Origin: Podarcis raffonei
Lineage: Eukaryota; Chordata; Lepidosauria; Squamata; Lacertidae
Assembly (NCBI RefSeq): GCF_027172205.1
Contig: NC_070604.1
Location: 61,955,023 to 62,019,022 of the forward strand
DNA: 64,000 bases
Reading direction: 5' to 3'
The first letter of the stretch is position 1, and each line of letters opens with the position of its first letter. Shown here piece after piece: positions 34,081-46,400 of this stretch. Made by a program: the position numbers and the translations under genes. The notes beneath the pieces were generated by a model, which searched no databases, had not been told where the DNA came from, and saw only the letters and a program-made list of their open reading frames with translations.

Positions 34081-36557
34081 CTTTATACCTGTTCTGTTCT
34101 GTTCCTTCTCCTTTTTCTATTAACAATTGTATATTGGCAAAGTAACTAGAGCAATGTTAGTGTGATCTTCTGCTCTGATTTTATTCCAATTTTTGTGCGC
34201 CTGTAAAGTGAATTGTAGCAGACTAGATTGACATGAATGAGAGATGTGTATGTGTTCTAAGGACAGAATTTGGTTTTATTGTAATATATTTGTAACTAAA
34301 TGCAGAATTTAGGGGATCTCTTTCCAGCCAGTCTAAGCAAGGGTTAAGCATAATAGGCTTGAGTGATGAGAGAAGCTTCTGTTCTGAAGTATTTGACGTT
34401 AGTCAAATCAGCTATCTTATTTCCAGATGCAGGGTTGTTTTTAAAAGGAAACCTGCCTTGAACTACTGCTAGTGACTGATTTTAATTTTCAGGAAAAAGT
34501 GTATTTTTTCATGAATGCAGTTCTATGCTACTTCTAAAGAACTCTGCACATATTTGCCAAATGTTGCTATAGCACTGTTAGAATTATTTTTTAAAAAATG
34601 CTAACAAAACAAGAAAGCTTGGCTTTGGCATGTAATCTTGGACTTGAAAAGCCAATATTGAAACTGCATATGGAACAGATGAGTGGTAAATCATAAGGCA
34701 AATGAAAATGGTACCCTTGCCAACTACAATAAATATGTCAAAATGCATCTATGTCTCTTTCCCGTATCTAAGTCTCGAGGTGAACAAAATGTGGGCATGA
34801 CTGCTGCAGGTGCTAAGCATTCATTGTCCAGATTTGTACTTCACATTGAAACAAACTCAGTGGAGTACTGTAAATAAAATCCTTTTGAAAGCCTGCCCTT
34901 TTTTATTTTTGCAAAATACTTCAAAATATAATGAGAATCTTTGAGGAGGAAATGGATACAGAAGAATCAACTTGTTCGTGAACGGCGGGGGGACGGGACA
35001 ATGCCAACCAACCCTTAAAAGTTCTCTAAAAATGTATTCTCCAAGCAAGTGCCATGCACTCAAATGTAAATAGTGACACATGAACCAGGTGATCAGGAGA
35101 AATATAGTCATAATTCTAATGGACGGTGAGAAAGGGCTGCCACAATCAGAAACTGCCACTATGGCCTTGATTCAACAAAGTACAGTGGTACCTTGGTTCT
35201 CAAACGCCTTGGTACTCAAACGCCTTGGAACCCAAACACTGCAAACCCAGAAATAAGTGTTCTGGTTTGCGAACTTTTTCGGAAGCCAAGTGTGCTCTGT
35301 TTTGAGTGTTACGCTTCCATTTTGAGTGTTACACTTCCAATTTGAGTGTTATGCTGAGGTCTGTCTATTTTTCCTATGTCCAGAACAGCATGCAAGGGAA
35401 GGTTGTTTCATTGTGCAAAAAAATCTTGTGTTGATGGAACATTTGTTTTGGTGTAGCATTGAATTCCTTTATCTTTGGCTGCCGGTTTTACATAGAACGT
35501 TACACACCATAAGTGCATGCCTGAGAACTTTTGGGACCATTTGCATTTTTAAAAGTGTGTGAAATAGGAGGGGAGACAATTTGGCAAGTCTGATAAGGGG
35601 AGATAGCTTAATTACTTACTTGATATGTGTTGACTTTCATGACAGTGGGCCAACCACTTATGTAAGAGTTTGATACATGGCACAAAGGCCAAATCACACA
35701 AAGTCAGGAATCCCAGAAACTCCTCCCACCCAAGAAGCAGAGGGCCGCTTACCAGGGTCTGGGAAGGTTGCAGGGGGACCCTGAGAGCCCTCACGCCTCC
35801 TTCCTAGAGGCTGGTTAGGAAGCTGCCACCATACTTTGGCTTTGGGGAGGCAGTGCAAGGGCTCTGGGATGCTGTCCCAGAGCCCTCTTGCTCCCTTCCT
35901 TAAGCAATGAAAGCCCAGATAAATGGAGAGCAGAGAATGGTGGATTTTCCAGGCTTTCCATTTATTTATTCACCCTACCCCCATGTAAAGTTGCGTTCTC
36001 ATAAGCAAAGCAAGTGCAACTTGCAGCCTTGTGTTTTGCTAATCAGACTTAAATAGGAGTACCAACATTTATAAAAAGAAAGTTTCTGCCTATGAGCAGC
36101 CTGCTTGCGAGGTGAGTTGAGGAGCTGTAGAATAGGATGGCGGCCACCCTCTCATCTGCTCCATCCTTAGGAAGAAGGCTGGAGGTATTCTGTCACTGCG
36201 TTTTCAAGACAACTGAATAACCAAGGCATTACAAGCCAACCACATTAGTTCCTGTCACCCTTTTCTGCACACAACTGTTAAGAAAACAAAACACTGGGAA
36301 ACCAAACTTGTCATGAAAATAGAGGTCTTTCTTGAGTTTTTAAAAATGTATTCTTATTTCAAAGAACCCACATGTGACAGGTGAAGATGCTTCTGAATCA
36401 AATTATGCTTACCGTATTAACTTTCATGGACTAGCACATTGGTGGGGGCACAAGGATGGTGAGTGACAGCAAACAATTACAGGCTGATTCATACATTTTA
36501 CCGAGCCATGTTGTATATCTGCTACACATGTAGTGTTTCAAGTACACTTGAACAGCT
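34081..36557. other. Region between TBPL1 and the expected SLC2A12 3' end
   Basis: The last SLC2A12 exon and 3'UTR should lie between here and 39390 on the minus strand, but no segment with the expected C-terminal similarity was found. Apart from the partial Tigger-type element at 35183, the sequence is unassigned. Confidence 0.4.
35183..35350. mobile_element. Tigger-type MITE, second family, one end only
   Basis: Starts after TA with CAGTGGTACCTTGGTTCTCA and has internal CTTGG.ACTCAAACGCC repeats; the right end is missing. It contains three near-repeats of TTTTGAGTGTTACGCTTCCA. Confidence 0.6.
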
Positions 36558-36648
36558 GTGATAGCTCAGTCAGTACAGCTTAAGACTCTTAATCTCAGGG
36601 TCATGAACAAAATATTTCTGCACTCTACAATACTGCAGTTCTATCTGT
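36558..36648 (+). repeat. tRNA-Lys SINE, decayed
   Basis: GTGATAGCTCAGTCAGTACA and AAGACTCTTAATCTCAGGGT match the tRNA-Lys head of the SINEs at 2207 and 42124; the tail ends CTGCAGTTCTATCTG. Confidence 0.6.
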
Positions 36649-36911
36649 TTTGGCTACATCCTACTTAAGATAGAAGGGGATCAGGTCTTTCAAGGCTGCT
36701 CGGCCATAGATGTTGTTTCCCTACTGAAGTTTTTAAAATAGTTTGAAAATACAGCTTAATGGTTGACGCAGCAATCATTGAACACAACAGTAGTTGTTAA
36801 ACTATAATTCTTTTATGAGTAATCACAAATAATTATTTTAAGAGTGATCTGCCTATGCCATCATGGAAGTATACTTTATCATTCTTGATATTTGCTAGAG
36901 AAGTTGTAGCC

Positions 36912-37034
36912 CAGGGGTAAGTAATCTGTGACCTTCCAGATCATTTTGGATTCATCACTTCCATAAGCCCCAGGCAGAATTGCCCAATGGTCAGGGATGG
37001 TGGGAGCTGCAAGGCCACAGGCTAGCCATTCCTG
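36912..37034. mobile_element. Palindromic hAT-type MITE
   Basis: CAGGGGTAAGTAATCTGTGA...TTCCTG with imperfect 8 bp flanks (TTGTAGCC / CTGTAACC, 6 of 8) and the core GGTCAGGGATGGTGGGAGCT. Confidence 0.55.
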
Positions 37035-37373
37035 CTGTAACCCCCTATGCCTGAGATTTGCTAAAAATCAAGTGTGCATAGTCTTTCAAGAAACAGCAGA
37101 GAGGCCTGCTGAGGACCTCCTACTTTAGTGCTTATGCATTTCCTCCCCTCCTGCGCTATGGAAACTTCTGCTTTCTCCTTTAAACTAATCAGAGTTTCCA
37201 GTTGCAACCTAACAGGGCCACACTGGTTAGTTTGTGGTGCGTTCAAACTAGAAAGCAGATGCTTCCTGCATCACTGGTGTGCTGGAGGAGAGAGAAGTGG
37301 TCGAGCAGGCTCATTCATTTAACACTAAACCATGGTTTGGCTGCTGTGCTTTAGTTTGGTCATTATGCTAAAC

Positions 37374-37509
37374 CAGGCTTCCTCAACCTTGGCCCTCCAG
37401 ATGTTTTTGGCCTACAACTCCCATGATCCCTAGCTAGCAGGACCAGTGGTCAGGGATGGTGGGGATTGTAGTCTCAAAACATCTGGAGGGCCGAGTTTGC
37501 CCATGCCTG
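37374..37509. mobile_element. Palindromic hAT-type MITE
   Basis: CAGGCTTCCTCAACCTTGGC and CCGAGTTTGCCCATGCCTG ends with the paired cores CTACAACTCCCATGATCCC / GGGATGGTGGGGATTGTAG. Flanking duplication no longer visible. Confidence 0.65.
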
Positions 37510-37625
37510 GTATATTACTATCATGATCATTACTATTCTTGCCCATCCTTCATCATAAGGTTCCTGGGTGAGTTGTAGCATAATTTTTTTAAAAAAAACA
37601 ACCCATCCCATAATAATAACAACAA

Positions 37626-38045
37626 ATGCCCACATTTTGGTCAGATTCACAAGCTCTAAACCACTGGTGGGAGATTCTCAGGTATATCCCGTTCACCTAC
37701 CATAATGTGATATTTGAGAGATTTGTGCGTTACATCATGAAAAACCTTTTACAGAGTCCATTGAACAAAAAAATACAGAAAAGCTTATTTGTAGTAGAAG
37801 AATATGCATATGGAAGTACTGCCAGCATTTCTGAGTATTCTACCATTTTGTCACCCTTTAAAAAATATATTGATGTGGGTTTTGTGCACCATCCTGCCTT
37901 AGTAGAATTGTTCATGGGTCTCTTTGCTGGGAAGTTCTATAGGCATCAGTTGATCCTGGCGTCGGCCCCTCCAGCATTGAATACTTGTTGCATACTTTCT
38001 GGAAGAAAAGGGAGGCGGGATCAAAGCAATATATTTTTACTGTAA
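37626..38045 (+). other. Unrecognised 139-codon open frame antisense to SLC2A12
   Basis: Open on the plus strand in AT-rich DNA, longer than chance would usually give. The product is rich in aromatic and hydrophobic residues (for example RYIPFTYHNVIFERFVRYIM). No motif or family was recognised and no splice or repeat context explains it. It lies 3' of SLC2A12 exon 4. I cannot say whether it is coding. Confidence 0.2.
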
Positions 38046-38469
38046 GAATTTCTATCCCTTACAGGCAACATTGGCAGTTGTGCTTTTGGAGCTAATTGAG
38101 TTGTGGTTGGCATGGGTCTTTACCATCTTAGACCAGTGTGGTTTAGATTTTTTATTTTTTTAAGTTTTAACATTAAATGGAATTTAGTCAACTTCACACT
38201 TGTCATCAGATATGGTCTGACAACCATCCTATGACAGACAACTGCTTGTTAAAATATGAAATGCGAAGCTTGTTTTGAACTGTATAAATCATGCAAATAG
38301 TACATATCTGCATTTTCTTTGCATACATAACATCAATTTATATGCATTGTTCCAAATTTTATAGAATTTGGATTTCTCCTAGTTTTTGCAAAGAACACTG
38401 ATAAAGAGACAGATACCATTTACAAACAGCAGGTGAAAATATTTTTAAAGGCAATTTCTCAAACAACTA

Positions 38470-38695
38470 CAGTGGTACCTCGGGTTAGGAACTTAATTCG
38501 TTCCGGAGGTCCGTTCTTAACCTGAAACTCTTCTTAACATGAGGTACCACTTTAGCTAATGGGGCCTCCCACTGTCGCCGCGCCGCTGCTGCACGATTTC
38601 TGTTCTCATCCTGAAGCAAAGTTCTTAACCTGAGGTACTATTTCTGGGTTAGCAGAGTCTGTAACCTGAAGCGTCTGTAACCTGAGGTACCACTG
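38470..38695. mobile_element. Tigger-type MITE with TA duplication (reverse orientation)
   Basis: Closely similar to the reverse complement of 17357-17571, including the internal extra copy of the terminal motif and the central GGGGCCTCCCACTG.CG segment. Confidence 0.85.
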
Positions 38696-38945
38696 TATTC
38701 TGAACAGGGAATTTAGACAAATAATAGTATTTTTTATGTAAAAAAAAATGTAAAAGAAACAAGGCTGCAAGAGTGTTTTTCAATGCTAACTTCCCACCCC
38801 AGCTATAAAATTACTATGGATATATTACCTGGCTGACCTTACGAGTGAGTTAGGAATAAAAAATAGTACCGTATATATCAGCATCAGCTGAGGTGTGAAT
38901 TCTGCTATTAAAACAATGCACTGATTCAAAAAGATCCTCAAAGGC

Positions 38946-39052
38946 CATGGGCATAGCCAGGATTTTTGTCAGGAGGGGCAGAACCTCAGTTTGCTATGCA
39001 TTTTTATTTATTTCTATTGATGAGGAGGGCAGCTGCCCCCCCTTGGCTATGT
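38946..39052. repeat. Short hAT-like MITE
   Basis: CATGGGCATAGCCAGGATTT at the left and CCCCCCTTGGCTATGTAAC at the right form imperfect inverted ends. Confidence 0.4.
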
Positions 39053-39390
39053 AACAATACCTTACCTGGCTTTGTTAAAGCTCACAGAATTGGGCTCAGT
39101 GTGGCCTCTCCATGCAGGATTTATTAATAATGAAGCCACAGTATAGACTGCCCTGCTCTACGGAAAGCTTGCATATAGGTTCTGAGCCCATGAAGAAAAC
39201 AAACCACTGGGAATGGAGTCAGTGAGCTCTCAGTTCTCTTCAGCTGCTGCCAAGTGTGACACAATACAAGCCCACTAGATGGCAGCTTTTACTTCCAAGA
39301 GCATTTGTAACCTCATGCGGAGGGATGTGCCATTTTTCACGCTGCCATTTACTAGAATTCTGTTAAAAACACAAAAGCATCCATACTTAC

Positions 39391-39523
39391 TGTTTTGCCA
39401 GTTTCATAGATATCTGCTCTAGGGAACATCCTTTTGTCTCGGGGATGAAGAAGACGACAAATGCCAACGCTGCCAGGCTCATCATGGCATAAACAAAATA
39501 GACCCACGGTAAACCAATGAGAT
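39391..39523 (-). CDS. SLC2A12: SLC2A12 coding exon 4
   Basis: The acceptor is an A/T-rich ATCTTAG; codes [20 protein letters not shown] (helix 12) through [17 protein letters not shown]; donor GTAAGT. The polypyrimidine tract is a pure A-run on the plus strand. If the donor is not used, the frame meets a stop at once (K-Q-stop). Confidence 0.92.
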
Positions 39524-40392
39524 CTAAGATTTTTTTTTTTAAAAAAAATAATTTGTTATTTTAGGAACCTTGTTCTCAGTCCAGGTCAGCAGAGCGGGGG
39601 GGAGGGGGAATCTGTGGCTTTCCAGATGTTGCTGAACATCAGCTCCAGCAAGCATGGGCAATGGCCAGAAAGGACAGGGGCCATCGGCCACTGCTCAGTC
39701 CCCTGCCTCCTCCCAAAATGTCACATGACATCACATGTCACACATGTGACGTCACACACGGAACTGGCCCCTCAGTCATTGGTGCAAGTTGGTGCTTCTG
39801 CTTACCCCCTGTATTACATAGGTTACTATTTAAATAAAGGTGCAGGAATAAATAGCAGCAGCAACAAAATCGTTCATTAAATGAGTTTCGTTTTGCAGGC
39901 ATGCCGTGTGCATGAACACATTGTCTCTCATGCAAGGGTTGAGTCACAACAACCTTAGAGAAATGGGCCAAAGGGTGGGATTTTGAAATTCTCCCAACAG
40001 TTTTTCCTCAGAAAAATTGTCAGCTAAGAAATGTTGCTTCACTGAGTGCAGAAGCCGCAATCTTATAGCGGTGGATGAAGGAAGCAAGGGCTTAGAGGTC
40101 AGGAAGGAGCCAAACCTATTGCTTCCTTCAACATTAAGAGAACTAGGTTCACAGTTGCACCCAAACGGTGAAAATGGGGTGCTATTTTGTAAAATAGTCT
40201 TCAGGGGAGAGTTGAAATATTTATCAATGGTTTGTGAGGAGATTTTAAAAGAACATTTCAGATATGACTTTTAGTAGACATTGAAGGCAACCCTGTTTAG
40301 GGCAGCTTTTAATGTTTGATGTTTTATTGTGTTTTTAATATTCTGTTGGGAGCCGCCCAGAGTGGCTGGGAAAACCCAGCCAGATGTGTGGG

Positions 40393-40477
<85 letters not shown>

Positions 40478-43400
40478 TTATTATTTATGAAAGTATAGTC
40501 AGCTAAAGCCTAACTAGGGATGGAGGAGAAACTAGATTCAGTTTGTATCAAAGGTGAATCTACCTACGTAATTTGTGCTTTCTGAAATAATAAGCGAACC
40601 AGGAGAAACAGCCATTCTAAAAATTTGCGCTTTCTAAATGTTGCAGTGCAGTTCTCCAGCCAAGTAATGTATGCATTAAATGTGCCTTTAAATGCATATG
40701 TGTGAAAATAAAATATAAAAACACATTATATTAAGGAAAATATACTTTGCATGTATATTGGGCAAACTTGCACAACCCTTGGTCTAACACACACACACGA
40801 AATTTGAAGCCAACCATATTCTTGTGATTTTACACTCTTCTTAATGCTGCATTTTAAGTTGTGGTGGCCTATTATGCTCACCCTTACCCCTACCAGCCTT
40901 ACCTGTTGTAGTCAAAAAGGTTGAGGAGATTAGAAGATTAACACCCCAGTTCATGCTGGAGGTTAGAGCCATCGCTCTTCCTCTGATCCCACCAGGAAAT
41001 ATTTCACTCAGTACCAGCCAGGACACTGAAATTAAAAATACAAACGTAACAGTGTGTGGTGTTATGTAAGGGTCATCTAGTCTACCTTCGCAAACCTCTG
41101 TCCTGATCCTATGCTCCCTTGTTCCACTAAACTGGGCAGGGGGGGGAGGGGGGCCACAGGTGCCAGAAGCAGCAAAGCCAGTGGGAGTTTTGGGTATTCC
41201 TTGATATAAGCTGCAGGATGCACAATACAGAATCAGGCCTGCACTCCTGCTTGTCTCTCCCCAGTATTGTACTGAGCTTCTTGCTGTACCTAGTTCAGCA
41301 TACTAAAGCAAAACCACCTCAATACCTCAAAGGTATTGGGGCAGGGGGATGCCTGTGACCAAGGATGGGGAAGCCTGGATAACTCAGTTGGTTAGAGCGT
41401 GGTGCTGATAACGCCAAGGTTGCAGGTTTGATCCCCGTATGGGACAGCTGCGCATTCCTGCATTGCAGGGGGTTGGACTAGATGATCCTCAGGGTCCCTT
41501 CCAACTCTATAATTCTGCGATTCCAAGTCATGGAAGAACACATTATTTTCATTCTGAGGCTCACAGATGGTTCCAGACTGTCAATATGTTGTGGGTGGGA
41601 TACAAGTGGCAAACTATAGTTGCACAATTATGGCAGATTTTGTGCTCTTCCAAACTGGACTTTTTGCGGTAAGGAAAGTGATGGCAAAATGTACTGGGAA
41701 GAGTGGGATAATAGTCATTTTACCTTCTGTTGTATAACCTCATTACAAATCACTGCTCAATAAACAGCCAGAGAAGTATAATCTCCATGCAGACTACATG
41801 CAAACAGATCAGGAGGGATGCTCAATAAACAATTCTGAAAGCAACCACAGCTCCCATTTCTAATGTCTCTAATTAAAAGGCCTCAGGTAGCTGGGAAATT
41901 TACTTAAGACATGTGTATGCTGTCTTTGACAGCAAAGCCCTCCCAAGGAAGTGGCAAAGCAGAATGAAAACATTTTTTAATTTTTTATTAATCTACCGCA
42001 ATCCAACTTCACAACGGAAAAACAGCAGCAATTTAAAAGCCCAATGTAACTGTTTTGTGAAAATGCAGTTTGAAATACAAATGTTTCAGATGTCTGGCCA
42101 AAGTGGGGATATGTACTTAACATTGTAGAACTGTAGAGTTGGAAGGGACCCAGGGGATCATCTAGTCCAACCCCCTGCAACGCCAAAATCATTTGCCCCA
42201 CATGGGGCTCAAACCCACAACCCTGAGATTAAGAGTCTCATGCTCTACCAACTGAGCTATCCACCACCTCCCTGCTTCTCTGGGAGACCATTCTAAAGAT
42301 ATGGGGCTGCCACTGAACAGGCCTGCTTCCCAGAACAACACATCAGATGAACCAATGGTGGACCTGTGTACAGGGCCCCTGAAGCTGATCTATAAATGAC
42401 AGCCAGGTTTGTAAGGGAGGCAGCAGTCTTTCAGATAACATAGTTCCAAAGTTTCAGTTCTTCTGTTTCAGCATCTTCTTGCATTGCTTTAAAACTATTT
42501 TCCTTCTGCCAGGAAGCAGCAAGAACCCAAAGGGATATTTCCACTTGGGCAATACCAGTATCCAGATGCCAGCTTTTTAAATTGGCAGCTGAAAATCTCC
42601 AAATCTCCATCTCTCTTTTCTCAACTAAAGAATCTGAAGCACTCTATCTGGCACAGTGCTTATGGTAGCTTCCCATGCCCATTCATTGAAGAAGCTACAT
42701 TTCAGAATAGGATTAGACTGACGCACCCACTGCCTTTTACGGACAACATTCCAATATTTTGTTGCAGTTCATCGCTGATAATGATTGATAAATTTGGGTT
42801 TAAGGGTTAAACTGTACAGTTAACATAATAGTACTCTGGCAGATTAAATATGGATGGAATGCAGGAAATAACCTCTTTGGGAGGCGAGTTATGGAAGGCT
42901 TTCGTTGTGGCTGATGATATGAAAATAAAGTAGCTTAGAGTCTTTGGTGTGATGAACAAAACTTGCTCTGTTTCAGCTCTTATGTGAAACCCTCTGGCTT
43001 CTTATTGTGGGCATCCAAGCTATATTCCAAACAGGCCTATGCAGAGTGTGCTTCTGACCTTGGAGGAGAGGACTACCTCTGAAACAGGCACTGAGCCAGA
43101 GCTAAAGACTCCAGACTTCCCAGCTCCATTAACTTCACTGAGTTATGCATGTTTGCAGATAAGGGACAATACATACTGTTTTCTCCTGAGCACATATACC
43201 TGAGAAATTCATTTAAGAACTTTCCTTTTTGACCTTAACCCTTGCCACTGTAACAGGTGCAGCTATGTGGCTGTAATCTAAACAATATAGCAAAGAATTA
43301 ACTTGGTTTTCTGACTTTTCTCTGTCTAGCAGGTTCAAGACTATTAAAGGAAAGTGGTGTGTGTGTGTGTGTGTTTCTTTAAAAAAGTAGAGTTCAAAGT

Positions 43401-46400
43401 ACTTGAAATGGTTTATTGGGTTACAAAGGTACACATTGTGGGGGGGTGGAGATCAGACAGATTTACAGCTTAGAAATGAATGAGGCATGGGATATGAAAG
43501 CCTCTGAAATAAATGCATGATTAAGAAGTGGTGCAAGCTGAGGGACAATAAGTAAAAGGGATTATTCGTCAAGCAATAGGGGTGGGGAAAAGAGAGCCAA
43601 ATACAGGCATAGGCAAACTTGGCCCTCCAGATGTTTTGGGACTACAACTCCCATCATCCCTATCTAATAGGACCAGTGATCAGGGATGATGGGAGTTGTG
43701 GTCCCAAAACAGCTGGAGGGCCGAGTTTGCCTATGCCTGGCCGAATACATACAGCACACTTCCAAAGGCAAAAGCAACAAATGGACTAATGAATGCAAAA
43801 CCCTGCTCTGTGAAGAAGGGACTCAGAAGGTACAGCTGATGACTTAGATGATGTTAGGAAGAAGTCCAGTGTGGCGTATGCACAGTCCTGTGGAACTTCT
43901 ATTTATACATGCATATGATTGGGCTGTCTGAATGATTTGATGAGTTTTCTCAGCAGAGAAGAATTCCTCCTGAGAGGAATCTGATCCTTGGGAGAGCTGA
44001 TACTCACAGGGACATATTTTCTCTGCCTTCTCATCCAAACCAATCAAGAAAGGAAGGAAGGAAGGAAGGAAGGAAGGAAGGATTGTCCAAGCCTACAAGG
44101 CACTGAAAAGAAAAGCTCAGAATAGGCATCTTTATTTCTTAAACTTCAGGCATCACACAGATGCTTGAGACGACAATCCTATACACAGAAGGGGCTTGAC
44201 TGATTTGCTCCTCTGCTGTGCTTGTACCATGCTGGCCCTTTCCCCTCTCCCTCCCAGTAAGCAAGAGCAACTCACCTGCCAGGAAGCTAGCAGGGTGGCC
44301 TCGTCCACACTTCCACTTGCCCTGTGCCTAGGAAACCTTGGTCTGAGAGGTTTTCTGCTTGTTCCATCCCGTTTGCCCTGCCATTTCCCCCCAGGAAAAC
44401 CTGCTCTCTACCACTGAATGGGAGCAAACCTCAATCTGCTGTAAACCCAATTGATATTTGCTCCAATTCAGCAGTAAAGAGTGGGTTTTCCCAGGGGAAA
44501 GTGGTATGGCAAGAAGACATGTGGATGAGCCTGTCTAACAGAGCCCATGTCCCACCCAGCAAGCCACTCCTGCCCATAGACACTGTGGTCTCTTCTTACT
44601 TATCAGTCAAAACAACTTGCAATAAATAAATTGAAAAACACTTACTTGGTCCAAGTCCTATGGAGAAAGCAGCAATGTAAACAAGCAAGCAGGCCAGAGA
44701 GAGCCATTTCAGAGCTGATCGAACTTCCATTGCTTCTGTTGCTACCTGAGACTCTGTGTGGCTTGTGTCGGGGACTCTGCCTCCCACAGACATGGTCTTG
44801 TTCCACCTTTCCGTATTAGAAATGTCAGCCTTCCATTGTGAAACTGTGCTGGATGAAGCCAGGCTAGCAAATTGCTCCTCAAGAGTTTCATTTGTGGAGG
44901 TCAATTGTCCCACTCCATGGAATGTGGCATCTTCCCAGGACTGGTTTCTACAGACAGCAGTGGCATTCACATGTATGTTAAGCGTGATCAGTCCCATGGT
45001 GAACAATGACACAGACATGAGGGATGAGCCAATAATAAGAAACGTCTTGCTTCCTATCTGGTCGACGAAAAGGGTGGCTGGGATTGTACTGACCACTTTG
45101 ACCACTCCAACACCAGTAGAAGCCAAACTAGCTGCCTGATTGCTCTGAAACCCAACTGCTTTCAAAACAGTGGAGGCATAAAACAAGATGTTAGGCTGTC
45201 CTGTTGTTTGTACAAAAAACACTAGAGTGATTCCGATCAGCATCCGAGTCCTCATATTGTCTTTTGAATGGAACAGATCCCAAAAACGGTACTGGTGCTC
45301 ATCTTTCAAGGAAGATTTTATCATAGCAAGTTCTTTGGTGGTGTCTGTGGTTGTCCTGAGTTTTCCAAGCACTTGGCTGGCAGCTTCGTCAAAGCCTTTC
45401 ATAACAAGAAAACGAGGACTTGGCAGAAGGAAATACAAAGCAATGGCTTGTAGAATCCCCAGTGGAATGACCAGCCCAAACATATATTTCCAGCCATGGG
45501 AAACACTGGCAAAGGCATAATTTGAAACATAGGCAAAAAGTATGCCCACTACAATCATGAGTTCATTCAAAGACACAAGCAAGCCTCTTCTGTGCTGCGG
45601 GGCAATCTCTGCGATATACACACAAGTTGCGGTTGAGGAGAGTGAAATGGAAACCCCTATCACAATCCGCCCTATTATGAGGAGTCCGTATGAGGCGAAG
45701 AGTATCAGCACTAGACTTCCCAGTACAAGTAACCCAGATGCCAGCATAATGGCAACTCGCCTCCCATATTTGTCGATCAGGATCCCACCAGTCAACGAAG
45801 CAAGAAAGGCACCAATGAGAAGAGCACTTACAACTATCTCCTGTTGTCGGCATGAAAGGACTAGGATGCTAGTTAGCTGAAGAAGAGCTCCAGAGATAAC
45901 TCCAAATTCATAACCCATCAGAAGGCCACTGATAGCAGCAATGCCAGATGATAGAAGGGTGAGCATTCCGAATCCTGGAAATAAAGTTTATAGAAATATT
46001 CAGTTTTAGTTTAGTATTTTCAGAAAGTACGGTATATCTTTGCCCAAGATTCTTAAGCCAACAGAGATGAAATTTCCATCCAAGATGATTAAAAAACAAC
46101 CACCCAGATCTTTGTTTCTGATACTTCCAGTTATTAGAATTGTATAGTTAGTTTACTAATAATAACTACTTAAGCTTCATATTTTAAAAAGAGGGTATAT
46201 GTCTGAGTGTCCCTAAATACTTGCATGCTTGCTTTTGTAGCTATTCCCCATGTTCTGAGCCCAACTGATCATGTAATCCTTGACTTGTTTAAATTTGTAC
46301 TCATACTGTAATTTTAAGATCCGCTCGGCCAGCTCGTTTTCTCAATGGTTTTTTAATTACTGCTTTTATGGTTTTGTTTTTGTACTTTGCACACATGTGT

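Noticed and set aside
36230-36282. A possible SLC2A12 last exon on the minus strand (acceptor TTTTCTTAACAG then about 15 codons and a stop)
   Set aside because: The phase fits, but the peptide shows no similarity to the GLUT12 C-terminus; such a match is easily found by chance.
41373-41450. A tRNA-Ile gene
   Set aside because: The tRNA-like sequence is joined to a CR1-like tail and has mismatches expected of a SINE; another copy with the same structure lies at 56078.
42185-42262. A tRNA-Lys gene on the minus strand
   Set aside because: Same reasoning: tRNA-Lys head of a SINE with a CR1-like tail.
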